From contig NZ_QLSU01000036.1 in the NCBI RefSeq assembly GCF_003268775.1, forward strand, positions 34,352-98,351: 64,000 bases of DNA. The letters are read 5' to 3'. Origin of the DNA: Paraburkholderia unamae (GTDB lineage: Bacteria; Pseudomonadota; Gammaproteobacteria; Burkholderiales; Burkholderiaceae). A model generated the notes under the pieces. It searched no databases and was not told where the DNA came from. It saw only the letters and a program-made list of their open reading frames with translations. Of this stretch, positions 15,644 through 24,525 are shown one piece after another (position 1 is the first letter of the stretch; each line of letters begins with the position of its first letter). Both the position numbers and the translations under genes were made by a program.

Positions 15644-16315
15644 TTGAAGGTCAGCGAAGCCGTCACCAGCCGCAAGTCCGTGCGTCAGTTCTTGCCCGAT
15701 CCCGTGGACCCCGCCGTGATCCGCCGCGTGCTCGATACCGCTGCGCGCTCGCCCTCGGGCGGCAATCTTCAGCCGTGGCACGTCCACGTCGTGGGCGGCG
15801 AGTCGCTCGTCAAGCTCAAGGCGATCATGGCCGCGCGCATCGCGCAGGCGCCCGCGGGCGAGGCGATGGAGTACGACGTTTATCCGCGCGAGCTGGGCTC
15901 GCCGTATCGCGAGCGGCGCTACCAGGTGGGCGAGGATCTCTATCGCAGCATCGATGTCGCGCGTGAGGACCGGCTCGGCCGCCTGCGTCAGTTCGCGCGC
16001 AACTATGCGTTTTTCGACGCGCCGCTCGCGCTCTTTTGCAGCGTGGACCGGCAGATGGGGGCGCCGCAATGGGCCGACCTCGGCATGTTTTTGCAAACGG
16101 TGATGCTGCTCCTGCGCGAAGCGGGCCTGCATAGCTGCGCGCAGGAATGCTGGGCGCGCTATGCGCAGACGGTGGGCGAGTTTCTCGCCTTGCCGGGGGA
16201 GCGCATGCTCTTTTGCGGCATGGCGATCGGTCATGAAGACCCGGCCGCGCCGATCAACCAGTGGCGTGCGGCGCGCGTGCCGCTCGACGCGTTCGTGCAG
16301 TTCGACGGCATCTGA
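15644..16315 (+). CDS. Nitroreductase family protein
   Basis: 223 residues if it starts at TTG 15644. The N-terminal SRKSVRQFLPDPVD and ARSPSGGNLQPWH are the FMN-binding signature of nitroreductases, and GMAIGHEDPAAPIN near the end is also typical. The enzyme would reduce nitro or quinone-type substrates with NAD(P)H in the cytoplasm. The ATG at 15638 is only one base from AGGAG (15632-15636), whereas the TTG is seven bases away, which favours TTG. Confidence 0.88.
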   Translation: MKVSEAVTSRKSVRQFLPDPVDPAVIRRVLDTAARSPSGGNLQPWHVHVVGGESLVKLKAIMAARIAQAPAGEAMEYDVYPRELGSPYRERRYQVGEDLYRSIDVAREDRLGRLRQFARNYAFFDAPLALFCSVDRQMGAPQWADLGMFLQTVMLLLREAGLHSCAQECWARYAQTVGEFLALPGERMLFCGMAIGHEDPAAPINQWRAARVPLDAFVQFDGI

Positions 16316-16393
16316 GCCGGGCGGCAAGCCGGGCTTGCGAAGGGCGGCGCTTCGCGCTGCGCCCGCCCTACAAATTCATTACATCGCGCGTGA

Positions 16394-16810
16394 CTACAGC
16401 GCGGCGCGAATGCGCGCGGCCAGTGCTTCGAGCTGCGAAATATCGGCCATTTCACGCGCATGCGGGCGCAGTTCTTCTCCGGCGCGGCGCGGGATCACGT
16501 GAAAATGCACGTGCGGCACGGTCTGCCCGGCGGCGGCGCCGTTGAACTGCGCGATCAAGAGACCTTCCGGTGCGAGCACCTTGCGCACCGCGGCCGCCAT
16601 CTTCTGCACCGTCGCCATGGCGGCGGCGCCCGCTTCGGGCGAGAGATCGTAGATGAGCTCGGCGCCTTCCTTCGGCAGCACGAGCAGATGGCCTTCGGAC
16701 TGCGGCATGACGTCCATGATAGCGAGCGTCGCGTCGTCTTCGTACACCTTGATGCAGGGGGCTTCGCCGCGCAGGATGCGCGCGAAGATGTTTTTGTCGT
16801 CGTAGGCCAT
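16394..16810 (-). CDS. HIT family protein (nucleotide hydrolase/transferase)
   Basis: 138 residues. The histidine triad HVHFHVI is at 100-106, with His102 and His104 near the catalytic position; the N-terminus (FARILRGEAPCIKVYEDD) is typical of the HINT/Hit branch. Such proteins hydrolyse AMP-linked nucleotides; the physiological substrate is usually unclear. It is convergent with the nitroreductase and divergent from cfa. Confidence 0.92.
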   Translation of the reverse strand: MAYDDKNIFARILRGEAPCIKVYEDDATLAIMDVMPQSEGHLLVLPKEGAELIYDLSPEAGAAAMATVQKMAAAVRKVLAPEGLLIAQFNGAAAGQTVPHVHFHVIPRRAGEELRPHAREMADISQLEALAARIRAAL

Positions 16811-17047
16811 GGTGAGTGTCTCCGGCTTGGGCGCTGCGGACGCGCGAACGCCGTACGTTTCTAAAGAGCTTTTGATTATGGCCTGCCTCGCCAGGCCTGT
16901 GCGGGTCCCTGCACGTTTTTTGAAGCAGGTGCATCATAGAGTTTCTCGCAGCGCGCGCGACGACGAATCGAAAGTCTTGATAGCAATCTCTTGCATGGCA
17001 CCGGAGAAAGGCATTAAGGAGCCAACTCCGGCCAACACGGAGCACGT

Positions 17048-18217
17048 ATGGCAACGACTGATCTCGAAGCAGCACACTCCGCCCGCGAAGCCACCGGTTC
17101 CGGGGCCTGGCGGTACGCAGCCCAGCTACTGGGCCGCGCGGACGTGAAGTTCAACGGCACCCGCCCCTGGGACATGCGCATTCATGACCCGCAGGTGCCC
17201 GAGCGTGTGCTGGCGTTAGGCAACCTGGGTCTCGGCGAGGCCTACATCGACGGCCAGTGGGACTGCGAGCAGCTCGACGAGTTCTTCGCCCATGTGTTGC
17301 GCGCGCATCTAGATGACCAGATCGATCCCGCCCGTCTCGTCTTTCACGCGCTCAGGGCGCGCCTCACGAATCGCCAGACCGTGCGCCGTGCATGGAAGGT
17401 GGGCCAGCAGCACTACGACATCGGCAACGAGTTCTACGAAGCGATGCTCGACAAGCGCATGGCCTATACGTGCGGCTACTGGTCGGGCGGCGCGAAGACG
17501 CTCGACGAAGCGCAGGAGGCCAAGCTCGATCTCATCTGCCGCAAGCTCGGGCTCAAGCCGGGCATGCGCCTGCTCGATATCGGCTGCGGCTGGGGCAGCC
17601 TCATGAAGTTCGCGGCCGAGCATTACGGCGTGTCGTGCGTGGGTGTGACGATCTCGAAGGAGCAGGCCGCGTTCGGCGCCGCGCGCTGCAAGGATCTGCC
17701 CGTCGAATTCCGCCTCCAGGACTATCGGCTGCTCGACGAGAAGTTCGACCGCATCGCGAGCGTGGGCATGTTCGAGCACGTGGGCCCGAAGAACTATCGC
17801 ACCTACATGGAAGTCGCGCAGCGCTGCCTCGACGACGACGGCCTCTTCCTGCTGCATACCATCGGCAAGAACCGCCGCGACACCACGCCCGATCCGTGGA
17901 TCGACAAATACATCTTCCCGAACGGCGAACTGCCCACCATCGGTCAGATCGCGGACGCCTCGGGCGGTCTCTTCGTCGCCGAAGACCTGCACAACTTCGG
18001 TGCCGACTATGACCGCACGCTGATGGCGTGGCACGCGAATTTCGAGGCCGCGTGGCCGCGTTTCAAGGCGCAGATGGGCGAGCGTTTCTATCGCATGTGG
18101 CGTTACTACCTGCTTTCGTGTGCAGGCGCATTCCGGGCGCGCGACATCCAGCTCTGGCAGTGGGTGTTTTCGAAGAACGGTACGCTGGGCGGGTATCAGC
18201 GTCCTGTGCCGGCCTGA
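17048..18217 (+). CDS. cfa: Cyclopropane-fatty-acyl-phospholipid synthase
   Basis: 389 residues, the usual length. The SAM-binding motif LLDIGCGWGS lies near residues 175-185, preceded by the family signature HYDIGNEFYEAMLDKRMAYTC. The C-terminal WHANFEAAWPRF and YYLLSCAGAFRARDIQLWQ are also characteristic. It methylenates unsaturated acyl chains of membrane phospholipids, typically in stationary phase or acid stress. It stands alone, with a strong terminator downstream. Confidence 0.95.
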   Translation: MATTDLEAAHSAREATGSGAWRYAAQLLGRADVKFNGTRPWDMRIHDPQVPERVLALGNLGLGEAYIDGQWDCEQLDEFFAHVLRAHLDDQIDPARLVFHALRARLTNRQTVRRAWKVGQQHYDIGNEFYEAMLDKRMAYTCGYWSGGAKTLDEAQEAKLDLICRKLGLKPGMRLLDIGCGWGSLMKFAAEHYGVSCVGVTISKEQAAFGAARCKDLPVEFRLQDYRLLDEKFDRIASVGMFEHVGPKNYRTYMEVAQRCLDDDGLFLLHTIGKNRRDTTPDPWIDKYIFPNGELPTIGQIADASGGLFVAEDLHNFGADYDRTLMAWHANFEAAWPRFKAQMGERFYRMWRYYLLSCAGAFRARDIQLWQWVFSKNGTLGGYQRPVPA

Positions 18218-18260
18218 TCGGTGCGGCGGGCCATCACGCCCGACTGGCTGACTGACGATG

Positions 18261-18300
18261 CGGCCGCGTTTCGCGCAAAGCGAACGCGGCCGTTTTGTTT
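18261..18300 (+). terminator. Intrinsic terminator after cfa
   Basis: Perfect 10-bp stem CGGCCGCGTT / AACGCGGCCG (18261-18270 and 18283-18292), followed by TTTTGTTT. Confidence 0.88.
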
Positions 18301-18322
18301 GGCTAGCTAGCTGCTTGGCCGT

Positions 18323-18703
18323 TTAGCGCAGCAGCGCCGAAACGGTCGCGATGCCGAGGATCGTCATGATGACCGAGGCGCACACGTGAATGGCGATCTC
18401 GCCCGCGGCCCAGCCAAAGCGGCCGTGCTGAAGATGCGAAACGACTTCGGCGGAGAAGGTCGAGAACGTCGAGAGGCCGCCCATCAGCCCGGTGATGACG
18501 AACAGGCGCCATTCGGCGGAAAGCTGTGGCATGCGCCCGAAGAACGCAACGGCGACGCCAATCACGTAACCCGCGATGATGTTCGACGCGAGCGTGCCGA
18601 GCGGCAGCTCCGGATAGACGGCATTCAGGCGCAGGCCGAGAACCCAGCGCAACAGCGAACCGAGCGCGCCGCCAACGCCGACGGCGAGAATGGACAGATA
18701 CAT
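18323..18703 (-). CDS. crcB: Fluoride channel CrcB (Fluc)
   Basis: 126 residues with four membrane helices. GGALGSLLRW near the N-terminus and GGLSTFSTFS in the third segment are the family signatures. It forms a dual-topology dimer that exports fluoride. ATG 18703 gives the usual length; a TTG eight codons upstream is less likely. I found no fluoride riboswitch signature in the short leader. Confidence 0.93.
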   Translation of the reverse strand: MYLSILAVGVGGALGSLLRWVLGLRLNAVYPELPLGTLASNIIAGYVIGVAVAFFGRMPQLSAEWRLFVITGLMGGLSTFSTFSAEVVSHLQHGRFGWAAGEIAIHVCASVIMTILGIATVSALLR

Positions 18704-18825
18704 GGTCTGGAGTGGTTGAGGGCGCAATGAAGGCCGGCGCGCCCCGCTGTACCCATTTGCGCAGGCAGGCGCCCGTTTGCGACCCCGGAGTGTAGCACCC
18801 GCCAGGACCGGCCGCGCGAGCGGCG

Positions 18826-19590
18826 TCAGACGATCCCGCCGTTCGCGCGCAGCACCTGGCCGTTCACCCAGCCGCCGTCCGGTCCCGCGAGAAACGACAC
18901 GAGCCCCGCGATGTCCTCGGGTTCACCGAGGCGCTGCAACGGCGGCATGCTCGCGAAGTGCTTCACCTGTTCGTCGGTTTTGCCCTTGAGGAAAAGCTCG
19001 GTCGCCACCGGCCCCGGCGCGACCGCGTTCACGCAAATGGAGCGCCCGCGCAGCTCGCGCGCGAACACGCGCGTGATCGCTTCCACGGCGGCCTTGCTCG
19101 CCGTGTAGAGGCCGTAGCCTGGCAGGTTCATGGCGAGCGCCGAGGTCGAGAAGTTGATCACGCGGCCGCCGTCCGCGAGCTTCGTCGCCGCTTCGCGCAG
19201 CGTGTTGAGCGTGCCGCGCACGTTGATGTCGAAGGTCTCGTCGTAGAGCGCATCGGTCGATTCGGCGATCGTGATGGTCTTCATGATGCCGGCATTGTTT
19301 ACGAGCACCGTGGGCTGGCCGAGTCGTTCGCGGGTGGTGTCGAAGAGCCGGCGCACCTCGTCGGCCTTCGCAATGTTGGCTTTTACGGCAATGGCGCGTC
19401 CGCCGGCCGCCTCGATCTTCGCGACGAGCGCCTCGGCCTCGGCGCTGCTCGACGCATAGTTGACGACGACGGCGTAGCCGTCGCGCGCGAGGCGCGCGGC
19501 GAGGGCGGCGCCGATGCCTCGCGAGGCGCCCGTGACGATGGCGACGCCGCGCGAAGGGGTGGATTGGGCGGATTGGGTGGATGCATTCAT
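18826..19590 (-). CDS. SDR family oxidoreductase
   Basis: 254 residues. Classical SDR features are visible: TGASRGIGAA cofactor loop, NNAGIM, Ser in NFSTSA, the YTASK active-site motif and the C-terminal NGQVLRANGGIV. The NYASSS segment after the first strand suggests NADP(H). Start ATG 19590 has AAGGAG seven bases upstream; the frame is open further but without a ribosome site. Substrate unknown. Confidence 0.9.
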   Translation of the reverse strand: MNASTQSAQSTPSRGVAIVTGASRGIGAALAARLARDGYAVVVNYASSSAEAEALVAKIEAAGGRAIAVKANIAKADEVRRLFDTTRERLGQPTVLVNNAGIMKTITIAESTDALYDETFDINVRGTLNTLREAATKLADGGRVINFSTSALAMNLPGYGLYTASKAAVEAITRVFARELRGRSICVNAVAPGPVATELFLKGKTDEQVKHFASMPPLQRLGEPEDIAGLVSFLAGPDGGWVNGQVLRANGGIV

Positions 19591-19764
19591 GACCGTGCTC
19601 CTTGCGTGTGAGGTGAGAACGGGGTCGATCATGAACGAAGCGGCGGCAGGAATCATTGCCTGCCGCCGGGTTTCATTATTCCATTTCGATTAACAATGAT
19701 GCGGCAGGCGGCTGAACGTTCGAAAACATCTCCGACCGCCGCATCGATGCGGCGGGCAACGGAA

Positions 19765-21243
19765 TCAGTACGCGATGCAGACGGATTTCGTCTCGGTGTA
19801 CGCGTCGATGATCGCGCGGCCGTGCTCGCGGCCGATGCCCGATGCCTTGAAGCCGCCGAAGGGCAGCGCCGGGTCGACCATATTGTGCGTATTGACCCAC
19901 ACGGTGCCCGCCTGCACGCCGTCCACCACGCGCAGCGCGCGGTCGAGCTGGTTGGTCCACACGCTCGCGCCAAGTCCGTACTCCGAATCGTTGGCCGCCG
20001 CGATGGCTTCCTCCACGTCGTCGTAAGGCATGGCCACGAGCACCGGCCCGAACACTTCCTCGCGCACGATGGTCAGCGGCTTGTTGTCGGCGTTCGATAT
20101 CACGGTGGGCTCGACGAAGTAGCCGGGGCGATTGCCGTCGCCGCCACCGGCAACGATATCGCCGCCTTGCGCGCGGCCCTGCGCGATCATGCCCGCGACC
20201 TTGGCGCGATGGCGCGCGGAAACGAGCGGGCCCATCTGCGTGGCGGCGTCGAAGCCCGAGCCGAGCACGGTCGAGCGCGCGAGCGCGGCAATGCCCTCGA
20301 CGATCTCCGCGTAACGCGCGCGCGGCACATACAGGCGCGAGCCCGCCGTGCACACCTGGCCATGGTTGAAGAAGATCGCGCCCGCCGCGCCTTCGATCGC
20401 CCGGCGCGGGTCGCAGTCGTCCAGTACGATCACGGGGCTCTTGCCGCCCAGTTCGAGCGACACGCGCTTGAGATCGCTCGCGCATTGTTTGCCGATGATG
20501 CGGCCCACTTCGGTCGAACCCGTGAAGGTGACCTTGTCCACCTGGGGATGGCGCACGAGCGCCGCGCCCGCGGTTTCGCCCTGGCCCGTGACGACGTTGA
20601 ACACGCCCGGCGGAAAGCCCGCTTCGTGCGCGAGCTCGGCGAGGCGAATGGCCGTGAGCGGCGTTTCCTCGGCGGGCTTGAGCACGACGGTGCAGCCGCA
20701 CGCGAGCGCGGGTGCGATCTTCCAGACGGCCATCAGCAGCGGGAAATTCCACGGCACGATGGCGGCGACCACGCCCGCGGGCACGCGGCGCGTCGAGGCG
20801 TTGTAACGCACGCCGGGCGGGAAGGCCAGCGAGAGATCCACCGTGCTGCCTTCGATCTTGGTCGCCCAGCCCGCCATATAACGCAGCCATTGCACGCTGC
20901 CGCCCACTTCGAGCATCTTCGAAAAGCCGAGCAGCTTGCCCTGGTTGAGCGTTTCGAGCGCGGCGAGCTCGTCGCCGTGCTGCTCGACCAGGTCGGCGAG
21001 CTTGAGCAGCAGGCGCTCGCGCGCGGCGGGCGGCAGGCGGCGCCACGAGTCGGCTTCGAAGGCGCGGCGCGCGGCGTGAACGGCCGCGTCGATATCGGCG
21101 TCGCTCGCGTCGGGCACCTGGGCGATCTCGGCGCCCGTGGCGGGGTTGAATGCGGCGAACGTGCGGCCGTCGCCGCTTTCGCTAAAACGTCCGTCGACGA
21201 ACATTTGCGTGCGGATCGTGTGCGTGAAGTCCTGGCGGTCCAT
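19765..21243 (-). CDS. feaB: Aldehyde dehydrogenase, probably phenylacetaldehyde dehydrogenase
   Basis: 492 residues from ATG 21243, which has AGGAGAC upstream. Active-site Glu in LELGGKSP and Cys in HGQVCTAGSRLY are present; the C-terminal GREHGRAIIDAYTETKSVCIAY fits the PadA/FeaB-like branch. It oxidises an aldehyde to the acid with NAD(P)+. The upstream genes of the same leftward run include a copper amine oxidase, which makes aldehydes from aromatic amines, so phenylacetaldehyde or 4-hydroxyphenylacetaldehyde is the likely substrate. The symbol is by context. Confidence 0.85.
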   Translation of the reverse strand: MDRQDFTHTIRTQMFVDGRFSESGDGRTFAAFNPATGAEIAQVPDASDADIDAAVHAARRAFEADSWRRLPPAARERLLLKLADLVEQHGDELAALETLNQGKLLGFSKMLEVGGSVQWLRYMAGWATKIEGSTVDLSLAFPPGVRYNASTRRVPAGVVAAIVPWNFPLLMAVWKIAPALACGCTVVLKPAEETPLTAIRLAELAHEAGFPPGVFNVVTGQGETAGAALVRHPQVDKVTFTGSTEVGRIIGKQCASDLKRVSLELGGKSPVIVLDDCDPRRAIEGAAGAIFFNHGQVCTAGSRLYVPRARYAEIVEGIAALARSTVLGSGFDAATQMGPLVSARHRAKVAGMIAQGRAQGGDIVAGGGDGNRPGYFVEPTVISNADNKPLTIVREEVFGPVLVAMPYDDVEEAIAAANDSEYGLGASVWTNQLDRALRVVDGVQAGTVWVNTHNMVDPALPFGGFKASGIGREHGRAIIDAYTETKSVCIAY

Positions 21244-21301
21244 ACCGTCTCCTGGTTTCGGTGAGAGTTTCCGTAGTAATGCGAACGGTTTTGTGTTTGC
21301 T

Positions 21302-22318
21302 TCAGCGAAGGTCGAGTGCGCCGCCCGCAGCGAGCGCGGGCGCAGCGGAGTAGAGCGTGCGTGCCGTCGTCGCGCGCGGCATGGCGAGTGCGAACGCGCA
21401 CGCAAGATTGAGTGCGCCGCCAAGCAGGAACAGCGCATAAAAGCCCGCGCCGAAGCCCCATGACGTCGTGGCGAGCGCTGCGCCGGCGACCATGCCCGAG
21501 TGATGTGCCAGACCGGGGCAGCCCGCTCCCGAGGCGCGCGCGGCGCGGCCTGCGCGCATGAGCGTGGGCAGCGTGAGAAAGTCGATCAGCGCGAATGCGG
21601 GCGCGGCGAGCGCGATCCATGGCGCGAGCGCGTTCAGCGTGAGCGCCGCGAGCAGCACGCCGCGCAGCACGAAGAGGGCGAGCAGCGCGCGCCCGTGGCC
21701 GACGCGCTCCGCGAGCCAACCGGCGAACGTCACGACGGCAAGCGAGACCGCGACTTGCGTTACCGAGGCCGCGCTTGCGCCGCAGAGCGCGAAGAACTGG
21801 AAACGCGCGAGCATGCCGCTGGACAGCCCGGCGAGCAGCGCGGGCGCGAGCAGCACCGCGCCACTGCGCCACGCAGGCGCCGCGAGGCGTGCGCCAGTGC
21901 GTGCCACGGTGTGCGTATGCGCCGGTCGCGGCGTCGCCACGCGCCGTGAGCGCCGCGAACGCCACCAGAGCGCCGCGAGCAGGGCGACGCCGCAGAGCAC
22001 GAGCGGTGCCGCACCCGCCGCCGTGCCCGTGCGCGCCCAGGCCGCCGCGGCGCTCATCGCCGCCATCGTGAGAACGAGTGCGCTTGCCACCGGCACCGTG
22101 GCGTGCTGGCCAAAGGACCGCACCAGCGCCGCGGGAACGAGCGCCATCGCCAGCAAGGCGAGCGTGCTTGCCGCGTAGGCCGCAAGCGCGCCGCCCGCCT
22201 GCATGGCCGCGAGCATGACGCCCGCGGCGAGTGCACAGGCGCTGCCCGTGACCGCGCTCCACAACGCGAGCGCGCGCAGCGCATTCATGACGGCAGGGTG
22301 GCGCTCGCGCAACGTCAT
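21302..22318 (-). CDS. Multi-pass membrane protein between amine oxidase and aldehyde dehydrogenase
   Basis: 338 residues, with about ten hydrophobic segments in two halves split by a basic loop (RRSRRVATPRPAHTHTVART). Layout resembles a compact major facilitator-like transporter, and CPGLAHHSGMVAGAA near residue 265 may contribute to a substrate or metal site. It starts seven bases after the amine oxidase stop, so both are in one operon. Amine uptake or copper supply to the oxidase are possible roles; I do not recognise a named family. Confidence 0.6.
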   Translation of the reverse strand: MTLRERHPAVMNALRALALWSAVTGSACALAAGVMLAAMQAGGALAAYAASTLALLAMALVPAALVRSFGQHATVPVASALVLTMAAMSAAAAWARTGTAAGAAPLVLCGVALLAALWWRSRRSRRVATPRPAHTHTVARTGARLAAPAWRSGAVLLAPALLAGLSSGMLARFQFFALCGASAASVTQVAVSLAVVTFAGWLAERVGHGRALLALFVLRGVLLAALTLNALAPWIALAAPAFALIDFLTLPTLMRAGRAARASGAGCPGLAHHSGMVAGAALATTSWGFGAGFYALFLLGGALNLACAFALAMPRATTARTLYSAAPALAAGGALDLR

Positions 22319-22325
22319 CGTGTGC

Positions 22326-24314
22326 TCACGACTTGCTGTGGCAGCACGATTGCGCTTCGGGCGCGGGTGCGCCGTCCTGCACGCTGTGCGGATCGCGCCC
22401 GCCCGGCAGGTCCATCGCCGGGTTGCCGTAGAAGAAGTTATTGGGCTTGAGCATGAAGCCCGCATACTCCACCGGCATCACCGGGAAATCCTCGGGCTTG
22501 CACACGTGCGTGTGGCCGAAGCTGTGCCACAGCACGATGTCCTCGTTCTCCACCTTGCGGTTCGCCTCGATATAGCGCGGCAGGCCGTCGCCGCCCGCGT
22601 GCTGGTTCGGGCAGTCGCCGCTCGCGTAGCGCTGCGTCGTGTCGTACGGCGTGACCCACACGTGGCGCGTGGCGAAACCGCCGCGCTGGCGCACCTTCGA
22701 GTTCGGATCGGCGAGCATGAGCGGCGAGTCGTTGATGATGAGCTTGTAGCCCGGATTCGCGCCCACGCGATTCTTCACATTCGGGTTCACGACCTTCCAG
22801 AAGCGCCCCGTCTGGCCGTTGGCGTTGCGCGCCGCTTCCTGCTCGGTCTTGAGCACGCGCTTCGTCGTGTCGAACACATTGCCGTACGGGTTCTCCGGGC
22901 CCATGGGGCGCGGCACGAACTCGTGCTCGGTCACGGAGTTCTTCTCGCCGTCCACCATCATGTGCAGACGCGCGTTGAAGAAGTGCTGATGCGTCGGGCC
23001 GCCCAGGTTCTCGGTCACCATGCCGCCCCACGGGTAGGTGTCGCCGTCGGCCACCGCCGACGTCTGGATGATGCCCGTGAGCTTGCACTCGAGCTGGATC
23101 GTGCCGTCCTGATAGAAGTACCAGTAGAAGCCGTAGTCGTAATTGCCCACGGTCGCGAAGAACGAGATCACGAGGCGGCGCGAGCGGCGCATTTCGAATA
23201 CGCCGGTGCGGAATTCGTAGTGCTTCCAGAGCGTGCCGTAGTCCTCTTCGTGCAAGCACACGGCGTTCTTCATGACGAAGCCGTTGCCGAAGTCGTCGGC
23301 GCTCGGAATGTCGAAATAGCGGATCGTGCCCAGGCAGTCGCAACCCAGTTCCAACTGGTTCGCAAGCTTGCCGAGGCCGTACTCGCCCGCATCGAACGCG
23401 CTTTTCCAGTAGTGGTTCGTGGTCGGGTCCGAGTAGGGCACGCACATCTCGGTCACGCTCGCCCGGTAGACGATGGGGCGCGGCGCGCTCTTGCCGTCGT
23501 CCCAGGTGATCTGGTGCAGCACGAGCCCTTCGCGGGGCGTAAAGCCCACGCGGAATTTCCAGTTTTGCCAACTAACCTGCCAGCCGTCGATCGTGAAGCT
23601 CGGGCCTTCGGGCTGGCTGATCGACAGCGGCTTGACCGTGCTGCGCGGCTCGCCGAGGCTCGGCGTGTCGTAGTTGTGCTTCGCGCGCGGAATGGGAATG
23701 ATGCGGCCGTCGTCGACGAGTTCGATCACTTTTTGCGCGAGCAGGTCCACCACGGCCACCACGCCTTCGATCGGGTGCGCATAACCGTTGTCGGTCACGG
23801 ACTCGCGGTAGTAGCTCACGCAGCGCACGAGGCGGCGGCCGTTTTCGTTCGGCCGGTCGAAGGCGCCTGCCGAGAACGGATCGACCTGCACGCGTGCGAG
23901 ATCGTCTTCGCTCAGCCCGCGCTTCTTGATGGCTTCGCGCCACGCGGCGTCTTCCTTCACGATGCGCTCCGCATTCATGAAGTCCTCGATCATCACGGGC
24001 GGCTGGCCATACGGCGCGCTTTGCAGCGCGAGCGCCTTGCGCGATTCCACCTTTTTCTCGCGCAGGTCCACGACGAATTCGATCGTCTGGTTGCGCGTGC
24101 GGTCGATCGCAATGACGAAGGCGCGCCGCGAATAATAATCGCCCGGCTTGTAGGCGACGACTTCGGCCTTGGGCGGCTCCATCAATTCGGTGACGGGGAA
24201 GCGCCCGTATTCATCGAGCTGCTCGGCGGCTTTCACGATGTCACAGGCGAGCTGCATTTCGGCGATGCTGAGCAGGTCGAGCGGATGCGCATTCGGATTC
24301 GTGTTCATAAGCAT
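22326..24314 (-). CDS. tynA: Primary-amine oxidase (copper, TPQ cofactor)
   Basis: 662 residues. The cofactor motif TVGNYDYG is at 388-395, with Tyr392 as the TPQ precursor. Copper ligands are visible in PTHQHFF and LWHSFGHTHV, and the catalytic base Asp in FDAGEYG. There is no signal peptide, so unlike E. coli periplasmic TynA it should be cytoplasmic, as in Arthrobacter-type oxidases. It converts primary amines such as tyramine or phenylethylamine to aldehyde, ammonia and H2O2. Starts MLM or M(3)NTN are both possible because neither has a clear ribosome site. The tail ends in SCCHSKS. Confidence 0.93.
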   Translation of the reverse strand: MLMNTNPNAHPLDLLSIAEMQLACDIVKAAEQLDEYGRFPVTELMEPPKAEVVAYKPGDYYSRRAFVIAIDRTRNQTIEFVVDLREKKVESRKALALQSAPYGQPPVMIEDFMNAERIVKEDAAWREAIKKRGLSEDDLARVQVDPFSAGAFDRPNENGRRLVRCVSYYRESVTDNGYAHPIEGVVAVVDLLAQKVIELVDDGRIIPIPRAKHNYDTPSLGEPRSTVKPLSISQPEGPSFTIDGWQVSWQNWKFRVGFTPREGLVLHQITWDDGKSAPRPIVYRASVTEMCVPYSDPTTNHYWKSAFDAGEYGLGKLANQLELGCDCLGTIRYFDIPSADDFGNGFVMKNAVCLHEEDYGTLWKHYEFRTGVFEMRRSRRLVISFFATVGNYDYGFYWYFYQDGTIQLECKLTGIIQTSAVADGDTYPWGGMVTENLGGPTHQHFFNARLHMMVDGEKNSVTEHEFVPRPMGPENPYGNVFDTTKRVLKTEQEAARNANGQTGRFWKVVNPNVKNRVGANPGYKLIINDSPLMLADPNSKVRQRGGFATRHVWVTPYDTTQRYASGDCPNQHAGGDGLPRYIEANRKVENEDIVLWHSFGHTHVCKPEDFPVMPVEYAGFMLKPNNFFYGNPAMDLPGGRDPHSVQDGAPAPEAQSCCHSKS

Positions 24315-24525
24315 TTCGTAAGGATGACGTTGGGCGCAACATCGCGTGAGACGGTATGAAGAAAGCGGGGAAAACCGCGGCCGCCTCTTGCGATGTCGAT
24401 GGCCAAATCGTAGAAACGCCGTATTTTTTTCGCGCTTGCAAAGCGCGCCAAAGGGGCGATAGAGTGCGCCAGAGACGATCGACGGTTAAGGCCGTCGTCG
24501 CAAACAGGCCCTAACGGAGCGAGAC

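Noticed and set aside
16342..16368. Terminator between the convergent nitroreductase and HIT genes
   Set aside because: The GC-rich inverted repeat is imperfect and no T-run follows on either strand, so it is not called.
18704..18825. Possible fluoride riboswitch before crcB
   Set aside because: I looked for the conserved fluoride aptamer pattern on the minus strand and saw none.
22203..24359. Rightward open frame of 718 codons over the amine oxidase gene
   Set aside because: Antisense to tynA, which has all cofactor and copper motifs; the translation has no domain and shadow composition.
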